DNA of 64,000 bases from Roseivirga sp. UBA6061 (lineage in GTDB: Bacteria > Bacteroidota > Bacteroidia > Cytophagales > Cyclobacteriaceae), in contig DIYF01000155.1 in assembly GCA_002427745.1 (NCBI GenBank), positions 1 to 64,000 on the forward strand. Reading direction: 5' to 3'. Below the pieces are notes generated by a model. That model saw only the letters and a program-made list of their open reading frames with translations, ran no database searches and had not been told where the DNA came from. A program made the translations under genes and the position numbers. This document shows, in pieces, positions 27,301 through 35,928 of the stretch; the stretch's first letter is position 1, and every line of letters begins with the position of its first letter.

Positions 27301-28861
27301 CACACCAGGAGTGACGCTGATCTCGCCTCCACCGCATCATGATATTTATTCGATTGAAGACCTGGCTCAGCTCATCTATGACCTGAAGAACGCCAATTCG
27401 GCAGCCGATATTAATGTGAAACTGGTATCTGAAGCAGGTGTAGGTACTATTGCAGCCGGTGTGGCAAAGGCCAATGCCGATGCGATTCTCATTTCAGGCC
27501 ATGACGGAGGCACCGGAGCCAGTCCGCTTAGCTCCATTCACCATGCCGGTATACCCTGGGAGGTGGGGCTGGCTGAAGCGCATCAGACCCTGATGAAGAA
27601 CAATCTGCGTAACCGCGTGAGATTACAGACAGACGGGCAAATCAAAACTGCACGTGATTTGGCCATAGCCGCCATGCTGGGGGCTGAAGAATGGGGCGTA
27701 GCCACAGCGGTACTGGTGGTAGAGGGGTGCGTCATGATGCGTAAATGCCACCTGAACACTTGTCCGGTAGGCATTGCCACCCAAAACCCTGATCTCAGAA
27801 ATCTCTTTACCGGTAAGGTGGAAGATATCGTGAATTTCTTCAGGTTCATGGCCATGGAACTTCGCGAAATTATGGCCTCTGTGGGCGTAAGGACGGTAAA
27901 TGAGTTGGTGGGCAGAACAGACCTGCTCAGCTATAACCGGTCTAAGGCCAGTGAAAGGGTGGGAAGTCTGGACCTCACGGCTATTCTGGAAAACCCTTAT
28001 GCTGTTCAGGGCAAACCACAGTATAAAACCGAAACGCAGAACCATAAGCTGGAAGCTGTGCTGGACCGCAGGCTGATAGAACTGTCAGGTCCCACATTTG
28101 AGCAAAATCAAAAGGTCAGCTTTACCCTGGATATCAACAATCAGAACAGATCTACCGGGGCCATGCTCTCCGGAGCAGTGGCTAAGAAATTCGGAGCAGG
28201 AGGCCTGGCAGAAGATAGTATTTCGGTAGAGTTCAAAGGAACAGCCGGCCAGAGTTATGGAGCCTTCCTTTCCAAAGGGATTTCATTCGACCTGGAAGGT
28301 GAGGCCAATGACTACGTGGGTAAAGGACTTTCAGGCGGAAAACTCATTGTTTACCCCAACCTGAAAAGCGAGTTCAAAGCCTCTGAAAACGTAGTAATAG
28401 GCAATGTGGCCCTGTACGGAGCTACCTCAGGTGAGCTTTATGTCAACGGTAGGGCGGGCGAACGTTTTGCCGTAAGAAATTCAGGCGCTCATGCTGTGGT
28501 AGAAGGTATTGGTGACCATGGTTGTGAGTATATGACTGGTGGACGCGTGGTGATTCTGGGAGAAATCGGTAAAAATTTCGCTGCGGGTATGAGTGGTGGT
28601 GTGGCTTACGTCTACGCCAGAGAGTTTAACCTCGAATCGCGCTGTAATACAGAACTGGTGGAGTTTGAAAGACCCAGCAGAGAAGATTTTGAAGAGATAT
28701 TCGGGATGCTGGAGAAGCATGCCACTAATGCTCACAGTATCAGAGCAGTAGATATCATGAGTGCCTGGCCGGAGCATAAACGCTTCTTCGTCAAGGTGAT
28801 ACCCACTGAGTATAAGAAAGTGCTGGAGCAGCAGAAACAAGAAAGTAAAGTGAGTGTCTGA
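24383..28861 (+). CDS. gltB: Glutamate synthase large subunit
   Basis: This protein of about 1492 residues makes glutamate from 2-oxoglutarate and glutamine. The frame opens at a TTG (24326), but the ATG at 24383 gives MAKGLYSS and places the glutaminase nucleophile at Cys15 in KDACGIGF, after a short propeptide. Domains in order are class II glutaminase (15-420), a central domain, the FMN-binding synthase domain (about 830-1230) and the C-terminal GXGXG beta-helix (about 1270-1470). The [3Fe-4S] cysteines are in CVMMRKCHLNTCPVG. The start of gltD overlaps the last base of this stop codon. Confidence 0.95.
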   Translation: MAKGLYSSAFEKDACGIGFIAQINNEPSHQIVQDGLTMLEKMEHRGGVAADGETGDGAGILTQVPLQYFKREALKEGVILPEAGGYGVAMVFMPNDQVKIEKGLELIERAIVEMGLRNVWVRKVPVASDKIGKVARATEPKIFQVFIKANELSLAELERKLFVLRKICQKRADDQLNDKDFYICSCSTKTIVYKGELRTWQLNDYYLDLNDELFQSAISIVHSRFSTNTFPEWKLAQPFRFVAHNGEINTIKGNINKMLSKQGLLESTYFTAEEIELLLPICNTEFSDSANLDLAVELLVRGGRSIEHAMTMLVPPAWTKDKMSRDMRSFFEYHTMMMEPWDGPAALCFTDGTKIGASIDRNGLRPTRYALTKDNRIVFASETGVLDLNPEEVIYRGKLEPGKMVLVDLEEHTIKKDSQIKPTLANAKPYRQWLERHLLRQEDFFKGVQDRWKVLPQKELLKSQLTFGYSREDLKFILAPMSEKGSEPIGSMGNDTPLAVFAKRNAHTSNYFKQLFAQVSNPAIDPIRERSVMSLRTYLGSSHNLFNQKEGHARKLRIGQPVLTPAQLTKIRSIGDYGFKSYTLKALYIADFENLQDAITRISNEAEDMVRSGVNLLVISNRLSYDDFVPIPSLLITGAVHHHLLSKGLRAKTSLIIEAGDAIETHHFATLIGNGASAVCPYLAFDSIIAGNPQAKNNEQKEEIIARYIAAIGYGLRKILSKMGICTIVSYEGAQIFEVLGLDEEVINLCFGTVTNRLSGKGFKQLEKELLENQRLALKQEAYKSLPDGGIYQWRVEGEKHLFNPKTIHLLQKSTRNADYELFKEYAKAINHQEKENVTLRSLFDFKATETISLDEVEPVEDILRRFSTGAMSFGSISEEAHTTIAKAMNLIGGKSNSGEGGEDAVRFTPGADGLLARSAIKQVASGRFGVTAHYLSNADEIQIKVAQGAKPGEGGQLPGLKVDKNIARIRHSTPGVTLISPPPHHDIYSIEDLAQLIYDLKNANSAADINVKLVSEAGVGTIAAGVAKANADAILISGHDGGTGASPLSSIHHAGIPWEVGLAEAHQTLMKNNLRNRVRLQTDGQIKTARDLAIAAMLGAEEWGVATAVLVVEGCVMMRKCHLNTCPVGIATQNPDLRNLFTGKVEDIVNFFRFMAMELREIMASVGVRTVNELVGRTDLLSYNRSKASERVGSLDLTAILENPYAVQGKPQYKTETQNHKLEAVLDRRLIELSGPTFEQNQKVSFTLDINNQNRSTGAMLSGAVAKKFGAGGLAEDSISVEFKGTAGQSYGAFLSKGISFDLEGEANDYVGKGLSGGKLIVYPNLKSEFKASENVVIGNVALYGATSGELYVNGRAGERFAVRNSGAHAVVEGIGDHGCEYMTGGRVVILGEIGKNFAAGMSGGVAYVYAREFNLESRCNTELVEFERPSREDFEEIFGMLEKHATNAHSIRAVDIMSAWPEHKRFFVKVIPTEYKKVLEQQKQESKVSV

Positions 28862-30285
28862 TGGGAGATGTAAAAGGTTTTTTAAAGCATGACAGGATTA
28901 AGAAATCCTATCAGCCGGTAGAAGAAAGAGTAGGGCATTACCGGGAGTTTACCAACTCCTGGAAAAAGGAAGAATATACCAGTCAGGCTTCCCGCTGCAT
29001 GGATTGTGGTATTCCGTTCTGCCACCAGGGTTGTCCCTTGGGCAATAAAATCCCTGATTTCAATGATGCTGTATATCGCGATGACTGGAAGGAAGCTTTC
29101 CATGTGCTCAAGTCTACCAATAACTTTCCGGAGTTTACAGGTCGTATTTGTCCGGCACCCTGCGAAGCCTCCTGTGTACTCGGGCTCAACAATGAAGCGG
29201 TAAATATTGAGCATATCGAGCGTGAAATCATTGAAGTAGCATTTGAACAGGGCTGGGAACGCCCCGAAGTACCTCGGAAGAAAACCACGAAACGGGTGGC
29301 CATTGTGGGGTCGGGCCCTGCCGGCCTGGCAGCAGCCGATGAACTCTTTAAAATGGGGCACAATGTGGTGGTCTATGAACGTGATCAGGAAGCTGGCGGA
29401 CTACTGCGCTACGGTATTCCCGATTTCAAGCTGAGCAAGCGGGTGATAGCCAGAAGAATCAGCCTGATGGAGCAGGCAGGAGTGGTATTCGAGACCGGAG
29501 TAGAAGTAGGAAAGGACATAACGGCCGCACAGCTGGATGAGTTGTATGATGCGGTAGTCCTCTGTACAGGAGCTACCATACCCAGAGATTTGCCAATTGA
29601 AGGCAGAGAGCTGAAAGGTGTGCATTATGCCATGGAATTCCTGACCCATCAGAACAAGGTAGTAAGTGGAGAGGTAGGTCAGCTCAGTGAGGAGCTCAAT
29701 GTACGGGAAAAAAATGTGGTGGTCATCGGTGGAGGAGATACCGGAGCCGATTGCGTAGGTACCTCCAACAGACAGGGAGCCCGCAGTATCACGCAAATAG
29801 AACTGTTAGATAAGCCACCTACTGCCAGAGCTCAGGAAAATCCCTGGCCCGAATGGCCTATGACCCTGAGTACCTCTACTTCACACGAGGAAGGAGCAGA
29901 GCGACAATGGTCCCTTCTCACTAAGAGGTTTATCGGCAACGAGAAAGGTGAATTAAGCGGCCTCGAAACAGTTCAAATTGAATGGATCGACAAAGCTGCC
30001 TTCAAATTCAGAGAAGTTGAGAGTACAAACCAGGTGATAGCCTGTGATAAGGCATTTTTGGCTATCGGATTTGTACATACTCAGAAGGCAGGAGTTGTAG
30101 AGCAGTTTGACCTGGAACTCGATGCCAGAGGAAATATCAAATGTGAAAAATTTCAAAGTTCGAAGCCTAATGTGTTTGCCGCGGGAGATAACCGCAGAGG
30201 GCAATCACTGGTGGTTTGGGCTATCGCAGAGGGCAGAAAAGCTGCCAAAGCCGTGGATAATTTTTTAGTTGAAGTGGAAGTTTAA
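28861..30285 (+). CDS. gltD: Glutamate synthase small subunit
   Basis: This 474-residue flavoprotein passes electrons from NADPH to the large subunit. Two N-terminal cysteine clusters for [4Fe-4S] centres are intact: CMDCGIPFCHQGCPLGNKIP and GRICPAPCEASC. The FAD site is GSGPAGLAAADEL (about residues 150-162) and the NADPH site is VVIGGGDTGADCVG. Length matches bacterial GltD. The start shares one base with the gltB stop, so expression is coupled. No regulator is adjacent. Confidence 0.95.
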   Translation: MGDVKGFLKHDRIKKSYQPVEERVGHYREFTNSWKKEEYTSQASRCMDCGIPFCHQGCPLGNKIPDFNDAVYRDDWKEAFHVLKSTNNFPEFTGRICPAPCEASCVLGLNNEAVNIEHIEREIIEVAFEQGWERPEVPRKKTTKRVAIVGSGPAGLAAADELFKMGHNVVVYERDQEAGGLLRYGIPDFKLSKRVIARRISLMEQAGVVFETGVEVGKDITAAQLDELYDAVVLCTGATIPRDLPIEGRELKGVHYAMEFLTHQNKVVSGEVGQLSEELNVREKNVVVIGGGDTGADCVGTSNRQGARSITQIELLDKPPTARAQENPWPEWPMTLSTSTSHEEGAERQWSLLTKRFIGNEKGELSGLETVQIEWIDKAAFKFREVESTNQVIACDKAFLAIGFVHTQKAGVVEQFDLELDARGNIKCEKFQSSKPNVFAAGDNRRGQSLVVWAIAEGRKAAKAVDNFLVEVEV

Positions 30286-30672
30286 TTTTTTTCCATCTCA
30301 CTGCTGATGCCCCCTGAGACAGATTGTTTTTTCGGATTGATCGTCAGGAACAGGTATCGCCCAAAGTACCTCTCATAGGTAGTTTAAGAAGACAGGTTCG
30401 TATCCTTTTGGTACGGACCTTCTTTGTTTTAGAAACCTTGTATAAAGTATTGTGTTGGTTGTCAGTGGGTTATGTTTTGGGGCTTTTAAAGCTGTTCTCA
30501 AAGCGGAATTTGTTTTTGTTAAAGAATAGCACTGTGTTTGGTTGTAGTAGTTATGCTAGTTAATTACTATATTGTTATAGCACAAAATTTATTTGCTTAA
30601 TTACTATTTATAAGATAAGGAGGTGATTGGGCCTTAGGTTTTGTGTGAACAACCGAATTAAAACCAATCACT
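30286..30672. other. 387-bp region between gltD and the haem-protein gene
   Basis: The first part holds a candidate terminator at 30395-30430. The rest is very AT-rich (30530-30615). A 14-base run AAGGAGGTGATTGG at 30617-30630 matches the complement of the 16S 3' end almost perfectly. It is too far (42 bases) from the next ATG to act as its normal ribosome-binding site. No convincing gene was found. Confidence 0.5.
30395..30430 (+). terminator. Candidate terminator after gltBD
   Basis: GGTTCGTA (30395-30402) pairs with TACGGACC (30412-30419) with one G-T pair and a nine-base loop. The lower stem is extended by AAGAAG against TTCTT across a three-base bulge, and a T-rich tract follows (30420-30430). 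Confidence 0.5.
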
Positions 30673-32586
30673 ATGAAACACTCAAGAGCAGTTCTGCTAC
30701 GAATCGTAGCACTCTCGGTTGTGTTGCTTGCCACAATGTCAGTAGTATTTAAGGGAGACTATTCCCAAATGCTGGACCTTGTCAGGGGAGAGCAAACCAA
30801 CAATCTACAGATCGATATCAATACGATCGCCCCACCCAATACCAACCCCAGGGCACAGCCCGATTTTGACATTTTCGCCTGGAATAGCTTTATCGCTTTA
30901 AGCTGGCCGGCCATTGAGCCAGACGCCTCCAACGGCTATCTCCGTGGAATTCCTGATACCTCCAAAACCTTCGCGATGGCTCAGCCTGGTGATTTACTGG
31001 TTTGGGAAACCTTTAAAGAGAAAAGAGAAATCTTTAATCAGACCACTGGTACAGGAGCAGATACCTTGTTACCCTGGAACTCACAAATCGATTATGGCAA
31101 TCTGGTTCCGGCTACTGATGACACCGTAAAGGCTCCCTTTGGTGCCCCGGTTTCTGGCCTCCTGAGGACTTTCCATCAATCAAGAAAACAGTTAACACCC
31201 ATTGTTACCTCTTTCAATGCCTTTGATGAAACCGCTGAGGTAGGCTCTGAAGTACTGGAAAAGCACTATCCGGATAGTACCACGCTGAACCCCATACTCG
31301 GCCGCCCCGTAGGGCCCAGGGTCTGGAAGGGTGTTCCTTCGGATTCTACTCCCGTCTTGTATGAAGTAAAACTCAATTACGATTACTACAACTATGTAAA
31401 GGCCAATCAGTACTACACCTCAAACAAGGCCGGTATTACCAATGTAGCGGACTCAGCCGATATCAGGCTGCCCTACAGAACCTCTTCAGCCTACGGGCCC
31501 AAAGGTCAGTCTGCCGGTGACAAATATGCCATTAAAACCAACTACAATCAGAGCTATACGGCTGCTCAATATGATACGATTAATGCCTCACTGACTGAAA
31601 AGAACAACGTGCCCCCCTTAATAGGCTCTATGCAGTTCAAAGCAGCCTGGGTAATGCTTGATCCTGCCAGAGATGATGTGAGCAAGTACCATACAAGTGA
31701 AGCCCTCTACTATGAATCTGTAAATGGTAAACCTGTGGCCCATGAAGGTCTGTTTGGCTTAATAGGGCTTCATATCATTCAACGGGTACATCTAACCAAT
31801 AACGAGAGTGATGCCAACCCAATTGGTGGAACCTTCATTTTTGCTACCTGGGAGCATACTTCTCTGCGGGCTGATACTACGCTGTACACCTATTCCAATT
31901 ACTACAATCCGGCTGTAGATCCCGGACCGGATACACTTGCCAATGGAGTGTACAAGTACCCTCAGGGCTTCTATCCACCTATTAATCGCACCAAACCCTA
32001 TGATGGCGTATATCGCGTTAAGGCCAAGTTTCCGATCATCAGCAACCCCGGCAGCGGTATGTCTCCCGGTACAGCTGAGGTCAACACTATGGTGCATAAC
32101 ATGCTGCCTGCAAATTCGGTCTGGAGAAACTACCAGTTGGTGGGAACACAATTCAAAGCCATTGATGTGAACAGCTCCAGTCTCATGGAAGCTGCCGGGC
32201 GGCCGTCTCGTTATCCTGTCACAGAAAACGACCCACAGGGCATTGGTTTGCCTGTATACCTGGCCAATGTGGTCATTGAGACCAATGAAGGGTTACAGCA
32301 CTTTCAGGGTCAGCCACCGCGAACCATTCCTATCTACAATTACAGGGGAGTCGGTGTAGGGGTCAATGATACGACCAACTTCCTGAGGCATAACAATAAT
32401 ACCTCATTTAACCGTGTGGCATATAACATGGGCGGATGTATGGGTTGTCACGGTGTGGCACAAAGCAAAGGCTTCTCATTCAGTTTTGTACTGCTGGGGG
32501 GCAGAGAAGGCGCCAAGACCGATACGGAGACGAATTTTGAGATTCCTCCATTAGTTCCTGTCGACAACGGTGGCAGAAATGACTAG
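30673..32586 (+). CDS. Secreted protein with C-terminal c-type haem motif
   Basis: This 637-residue protein has an N-terminal signal or anchor (hydrophobic residues 9-24), a long region I do not recognise, and a single CMGCH haem-binding motif at residues 589-593 near the C-terminus. There is an LIGLHIIQRVHL segment with histidines in the middle. A periplasmic location is expected, since c-type haem is attached there. It ends 20 bases before a gene for a flavin amine oxidase with an export signal. The pair could form an electron-transfer couple in which the haem protein accepts electrons from the flavin; this is inferred from context. Confidence 0.7.
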   Translation: MKHSRAVLLRIVALSVVLLATMSVVFKGDYSQMLDLVRGEQTNNLQIDINTIAPPNTNPRAQPDFDIFAWNSFIALSWPAIEPDASNGYLRGIPDTSKTFAMAQPGDLLVWETFKEKREIFNQTTGTGADTLLPWNSQIDYGNLVPATDDTVKAPFGAPVSGLLRTFHQSRKQLTPIVTSFNAFDETAEVGSEVLEKHYPDSTTLNPILGRPVGPRVWKGVPSDSTPVLYEVKLNYDYYNYVKANQYYTSNKAGITNVADSADIRLPYRTSSAYGPKGQSAGDKYAIKTNYNQSYTAAQYDTINASLTEKNNVPPLIGSMQFKAAWVMLDPARDDVSKYHTSEALYYESVNGKPVAHEGLFGLIGLHIIQRVHLTNNESDANPIGGTFIFATWEHTSLRADTTLYTYSNYYNPAVDPGPDTLANGVYKYPQGFYPPINRTKPYDGVYRVKAKFPIISNPGSGMSPGTAEVNTMVHNMLPANSVWRNYQLVGTQFKAIDVNSSSLMEAAGRPSRYPVTENDPQGIGLPVYLANVVIETNEGLQHFQGQPPRTIPIYNYRGVGVGVNDTTNFLRHNNNTSFNRVAYNMGGCMGCHGVAQSKGFSFSFVLLGGREGAKTDTETNFEIPPLVPVDNGGRND

Positions 32587-32606
32587 TTCACCAAAACATT
32601 CAACCC

Positions 32607-35210
32607 ATGAGTAAAAAGAAAAAAAATATAGCTTCTGAGGCTAACTCGAGAAGAGACTTTATAAAAAAGACCGCTTTGGGAGCGGGGGCCGTGGTAGGCC
32701 TTGGAGCTACCACCGGCTGTGTGGATGCTGTCACTGGTCCCGGACCGGCAATAGGAACTCCCCAAGATCAGACAAACCTGCAGAATCATGACGTCATTGT
32801 TGTAGGAGCCGGGGTATCCGGTGTTTATGCAGCCACCAGACTGGCGCTGGTCAATACAGAGGCTCCTCAAATATCAGCTTCGCAAAGAGCCTCAAATACA
32901 AAAGTGGTAAAACCACAGGCTCCCAGATCAGGGTCACCCATTGCCGGTTTTCTCAGTGCTACCGGAAAGACAACCCTGGATGTAAAACTCTACGAATATT
33001 CCGGAAGAGTGGGAGGAAGGCTACTATCAACCCCCATAGAAGGAGTAGATGCTGATGATGCAGGGCCCCTGCGTTATGCCGAGTTCGGTGGTTTTCGCTT
33101 TGACAGACAGATGAAAATTGTCTGGGAAACTGCACAGGCCCTGGGCCTTGATGATGAACCCTTCTATTACCAGGACATCAACATTGAGCAGAATAACATA
33201 GTCAATGTCAGAGGCGAACTTTACACAAATGCGAATGATCGGTCAGATAAATCCTATGCTTCATATCCCGGAATAAGCCCTGAAGAAAAAGCCATTATAA
33301 CCTCTGATTTTGACCTGGGAAACTATATTACGAATCAGGCTTTTAGTGAGACCCTTGTCTCTGCCAATTCCGGTACCGATATCAGCTCGTTTCCCAATGT
33401 TATGAAGATCGTTGATTTTCCGGCCAACTCTAATGTCAATGGTGTTACCAGGGCTTATCCGGCAGTTCAGGTAACCTTTAAAAACAGCCTGACCGGTGCC
33501 TCAGGGCCAACCGTCACCATTCCCGGAGATGCCAATGGCTGGACATTTGCCTATGTCAGGTTTCATTACGCTTTTAACATAGGTGACTGGAACACTGTGA
33601 AACAGGTAGCAGATACCTATGAAGCTGCCAAGCCTGTTACCAAGGTGGCAGGAAGGCCTTTCTACGATTGGTCCTGGTGGGCATTAAAGCGACACTATCT
33701 GACTCAGGAAGCAGTGGCTTACCTGGAAGACACCAGTGGCTATAATGAAGAAGGCAATGCCGGTACGGTAGAAACAAACATCGATGAGAATTTCTATTTC
33801 TCTGTAAAATCCGATGGAGCGGATTTGGTAGGGCTCACTAACTATTCCAATACCAATCACTTCTCACCAGCTACAGCCTGGAGGCATATCAAAGAAGGTT
33901 ATTCGGCTATTCCTCAGCAGCTATTCGGTATTTTCAGAAATATCGATAAGTATGGAATTACACCGGATAAGATCAATACGAGCGGTGATGCAGGATTGAA
34001 TAAGAATCAGGCCATAGATGTGGTAAAGAAGCAACTTATCGCCTTTAGTAAGACCGGGGTAACAGTGGGAGGACAGCCACAATACAGATGTTTGTTCTAC
34101 AGTCGTCAGCAGGGGCAGAAACTCGCTATTTCAGGGGCTGAGGCTATGGAACTGTACACGAGTAACCTGGCGATTGCCAATTCAGGGTTGCCCATCGGTG
34201 ATCCCAGGCTCACCAACGCTATCAACCAGCTGGCTAATTTTAATATGGTCACCTGTAATTTTCTGGTGCTGGCCATGCCCCGAAGGTCGCTGGAACTGAT
34301 CGTTCAGAACAATTTCTTCTTCGGAAGTCAGGGAGTCCAGAACGTATTGCAGAACTCTGTTCATAACATTCTGGCCATGCGCATGTTTGTGGCTTACCCC
34401 AGTCCCTGGTGGCTCAATAAAGAACCTTACGCCAGTCCACCCGGTAGTAATAATCCACTTGTACAGTCCTCTTTTTACCCCGTAGGCAGAACCAGAACAG
34501 ATATGGGGCTCAGGCAACTGTACTATTGGTGTTACAACAAGGGAGGGGCAAACAGTTATGGAAACTATGCCGATCCCACTAAGCCGGCTGTGATGCTGGC
34601 CAGCTACACCAGTGGTGATGCTACACGCTACTGGCGAGCCATTCAGGATGGTCAGCCGTATGATGATCTATCGGGCTCACAAACCCAGCAGGCACGATTA
34701 TATAACCAGGCAGATAAGGTAAAAGGGAATCTGAAGATCCGAAACCCACAGGCAGGAGGGCCGCGGCATGGCAGTATCACCATGGGCACTGAAGCACATA
34801 AACAGATCGTGAGCCTGCATGGTATGATGAGTGACTACGACAATCTGCCACTGCCTTACTATGTGCACTTTGAGGACTGGTCAAAAGATCCCTGGGGGGC
34901 CGGCTGGCATAGCTGGAGATCGGGATATTCCAAGCAGGATAACATACCTGTTTTAAGACGGCCCCTGCCGGAAGAGAACGTTTACATCATTGGAGAATGC
35001 TATTCCAACGTGCAGGGCTGGGTACAGGGAGCATTGAATGCTGCTGAAGCAATGTTACAATGCAATATGGGCCTGCCCTGGGCCTCCTGGCTTTCAGTAA
35101 ATGGCATATGGCTGGGGCAGGGTACTGATTGGGTAACTGCCACTACCAGCGATCCTGACCCTGATCCGTGCACGGATGCCAACAACACCAAACTTCCACC
35201 ATACAATTAG
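32607..35210 (+). CDS. Exported flavin-containing amine oxidase family protein
   Basis: This 867-residue protein begins with a twin-arginine-like signal (SRRDFIKKTALGAGAV) followed by TTGC, so it may be Tat-exported and lipid-anchored. The FAD-binding motif VVGAGVSGVYAATRLAL is at about residues 63-79. It is separated by an unusual insert of about 50 residues from the second FAD contact, YEYSGRVGGRLLS. The C-terminal FAD block is YIIGECYSNVQGWVQGALNA. These features place it with the monoamine/L-amino acid oxidase superfamily, but it is nearly twice the usual length. The substrate is unknown. It follows the haem-protein gene closely and is probably co-transcribed with it. Confidence 0.8.
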   Translation: MSKKKKNIASEANSRRDFIKKTALGAGAVVGLGATTGCVDAVTGPGPAIGTPQDQTNLQNHDVIVVGAGVSGVYAATRLALVNTEAPQISASQRASNTKVVKPQAPRSGSPIAGFLSATGKTTLDVKLYEYSGRVGGRLLSTPIEGVDADDAGPLRYAEFGGFRFDRQMKIVWETAQALGLDDEPFYYQDINIEQNNIVNVRGELYTNANDRSDKSYASYPGISPEEKAIITSDFDLGNYITNQAFSETLVSANSGTDISSFPNVMKIVDFPANSNVNGVTRAYPAVQVTFKNSLTGASGPTVTIPGDANGWTFAYVRFHYAFNIGDWNTVKQVADTYEAAKPVTKVAGRPFYDWSWWALKRHYLTQEAVAYLEDTSGYNEEGNAGTVETNIDENFYFSVKSDGADLVGLTNYSNTNHFSPATAWRHIKEGYSAIPQQLFGIFRNIDKYGITPDKINTSGDAGLNKNQAIDVVKKQLIAFSKTGVTVGGQPQYRCLFYSRQQGQKLAISGAEAMELYTSNLAIANSGLPIGDPRLTNAINQLANFNMVTCNFLVLAMPRRSLELIVQNNFFFGSQGVQNVLQNSVHNILAMRMFVAYPSPWWLNKEPYASPPGSNNPLVQSSFYPVGRTRTDMGLRQLYYWCYNKGGANSYGNYADPTKPAVMLASYTSGDATRYWRAIQDGQPYDDLSGSQTQQARLYNQADKVKGNLKIRNPQAGGPRHGSITMGTEAHKQIVSLHGMMSDYDNLPLPYYVHFEDWSKDPWGAGWHSWRSGYSKQDNIPVLRRPLPEENVYIIGECYSNVQGWVQGALNAAEAMLQCNMGLPWASWLSVNGIWLGQGTDWVTATTSDPDPDPCTDANNTKLPPYN

Positions 35211-35256
35211 GCCTATAGCCCTAATCCGCATAGCGGTGAAGTACATCAACCATTTG

Positions 35257-35285
35257 AAGGCTTGTTCTTTTGAGCAAGCCTTTTT
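35257..35285 (+). terminator. Rho-independent terminator
   Basis: AAGGCTTGTTC (35257-35267) pairs with GAGCAAGCCTT (35272-35282) around a TTTT loop, with one G-T pair, and a T-run follows. It lies 47 bases after the amine oxidase stop. Confidence 0.9.
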
Positions 35286-35350
35286 GCTGGCTCCAGGTCT
35301 CTGAAGAGGGGTAAACGGCCAGATAAGCCCGATAATTTTCTCTAAAATAA

Positions 35351-35396
35351 TTGCGTAACCAAATGATTACATTTATAATTGTAACCAATTAGTTAC
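35351..35396 (+). promoter_or_regulatory. Promoter with two ArsR-type operators
   Basis: TTGCGT (35351-35356) and TATAAT (35374-35379) are separated by 17 bases, a sigma-70-like promoter. Two related 16-bp palindromes flank the -10 box: GTAACCAAATGATTAC (35355-35370) and GTAACCAATTAGTTAC (35381-35396). They agree at 13 of 16 positions, and the second is symmetric at 14 of 16. Binding there would block the promoter. The adjacent ArsR-family gene starts at 35413, so self-repression is likely. Confidence 0.72.
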
Positions 35397-35412
35397 GTAT
35401 TTATTAAATCAA

Positions 35413-35910
35413 ATGAGGAGAGACGTATTTCAGGCCATTGCAGACCCAACGAGGAGACAGATTATCAACCTTGTAGCTCATAAGTCCTTGAATCTTAACT
35501 CGGTAGCCGAACAGTTCCCGGTTAGCCGACCGGCTATTTCCAAGCATATCAAGATTCTTACGGAATGTGGGCTGGTAGTGATTAATCAAAAGGGCAGAGA
35601 GCGATTTTGTGAGGCGAAAGTAGAAAAACTCACTGAAGTTTCAGACTGGGTAGAGCAATTTCGCGAAATGTGGGAGGCCAGATTTGACTCTCTGGATAAG
35701 TATCTGGCTGAGGTTCAGGCCAAAGAAAAGGAGCCCGTGGTTGAAGAGAAAAAGACCTTACCAAAGAAAACTGAGAAGAAGAAGTTGGAGGCGAAACAGG
35801 TTAAAAAGAAAAAGGCTCCTGCAAAACCAGTAAAACAGAAGACTAAACCACAACCGCCTGAAGAGGACAACAGCTCTTCAGTGCCGGACAATCAATATTC
35901 TTTATTCTAA
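35413..35910 (+). CDS. ArsR-family regulator with lysine-rich C-terminal tail
   Basis: The first 95 residues of this 165-residue protein form a winged helix-turn-helix of the ArsR group: FQAIADPTRRQIINLVA, then the recognition helix SRPAISKHIKIL and the wing GLVVINQKGRERF. The classical metal-binding ELCVCDL motif is absent, as is usual for ArsR proteins paired with SRPBCC proteins. Residues 103-160 are a low-complexity tail rich in Lys, Ala, Pro and Glu (KKKAPAKP and similar), resembling histone H1-like tails. Two palindromes at its own promoter suggest autoregulation. The SRPBCC gene follows after 18 bases. Confidence 0.85.
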   Translation: MRRDVFQAIADPTRRQIINLVAHKSLNLNSVAEQFPVSRPAISKHIKILTECGLVVINQKGRERFCEAKVEKLTEVSDWVEQFREMWEARFDSLDKYLAEVQAKEKEPVVEEKKTLPKKTEKKKLEAKQVKKKKAPAKPVKQKTKPQPPEEDNSSSVPDNQYSLF

Positions 35911-35928
35911 TTTTTTATCGCAGCAATA

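Noticed and set aside
30324..30563. 79-residue frame in the gap after gltD
   Set aside because: It overlaps the candidate terminator, lacks a ribosome-binding site and ends in an AT-rich stretch. Hydrophobic content follows from the T-richness.
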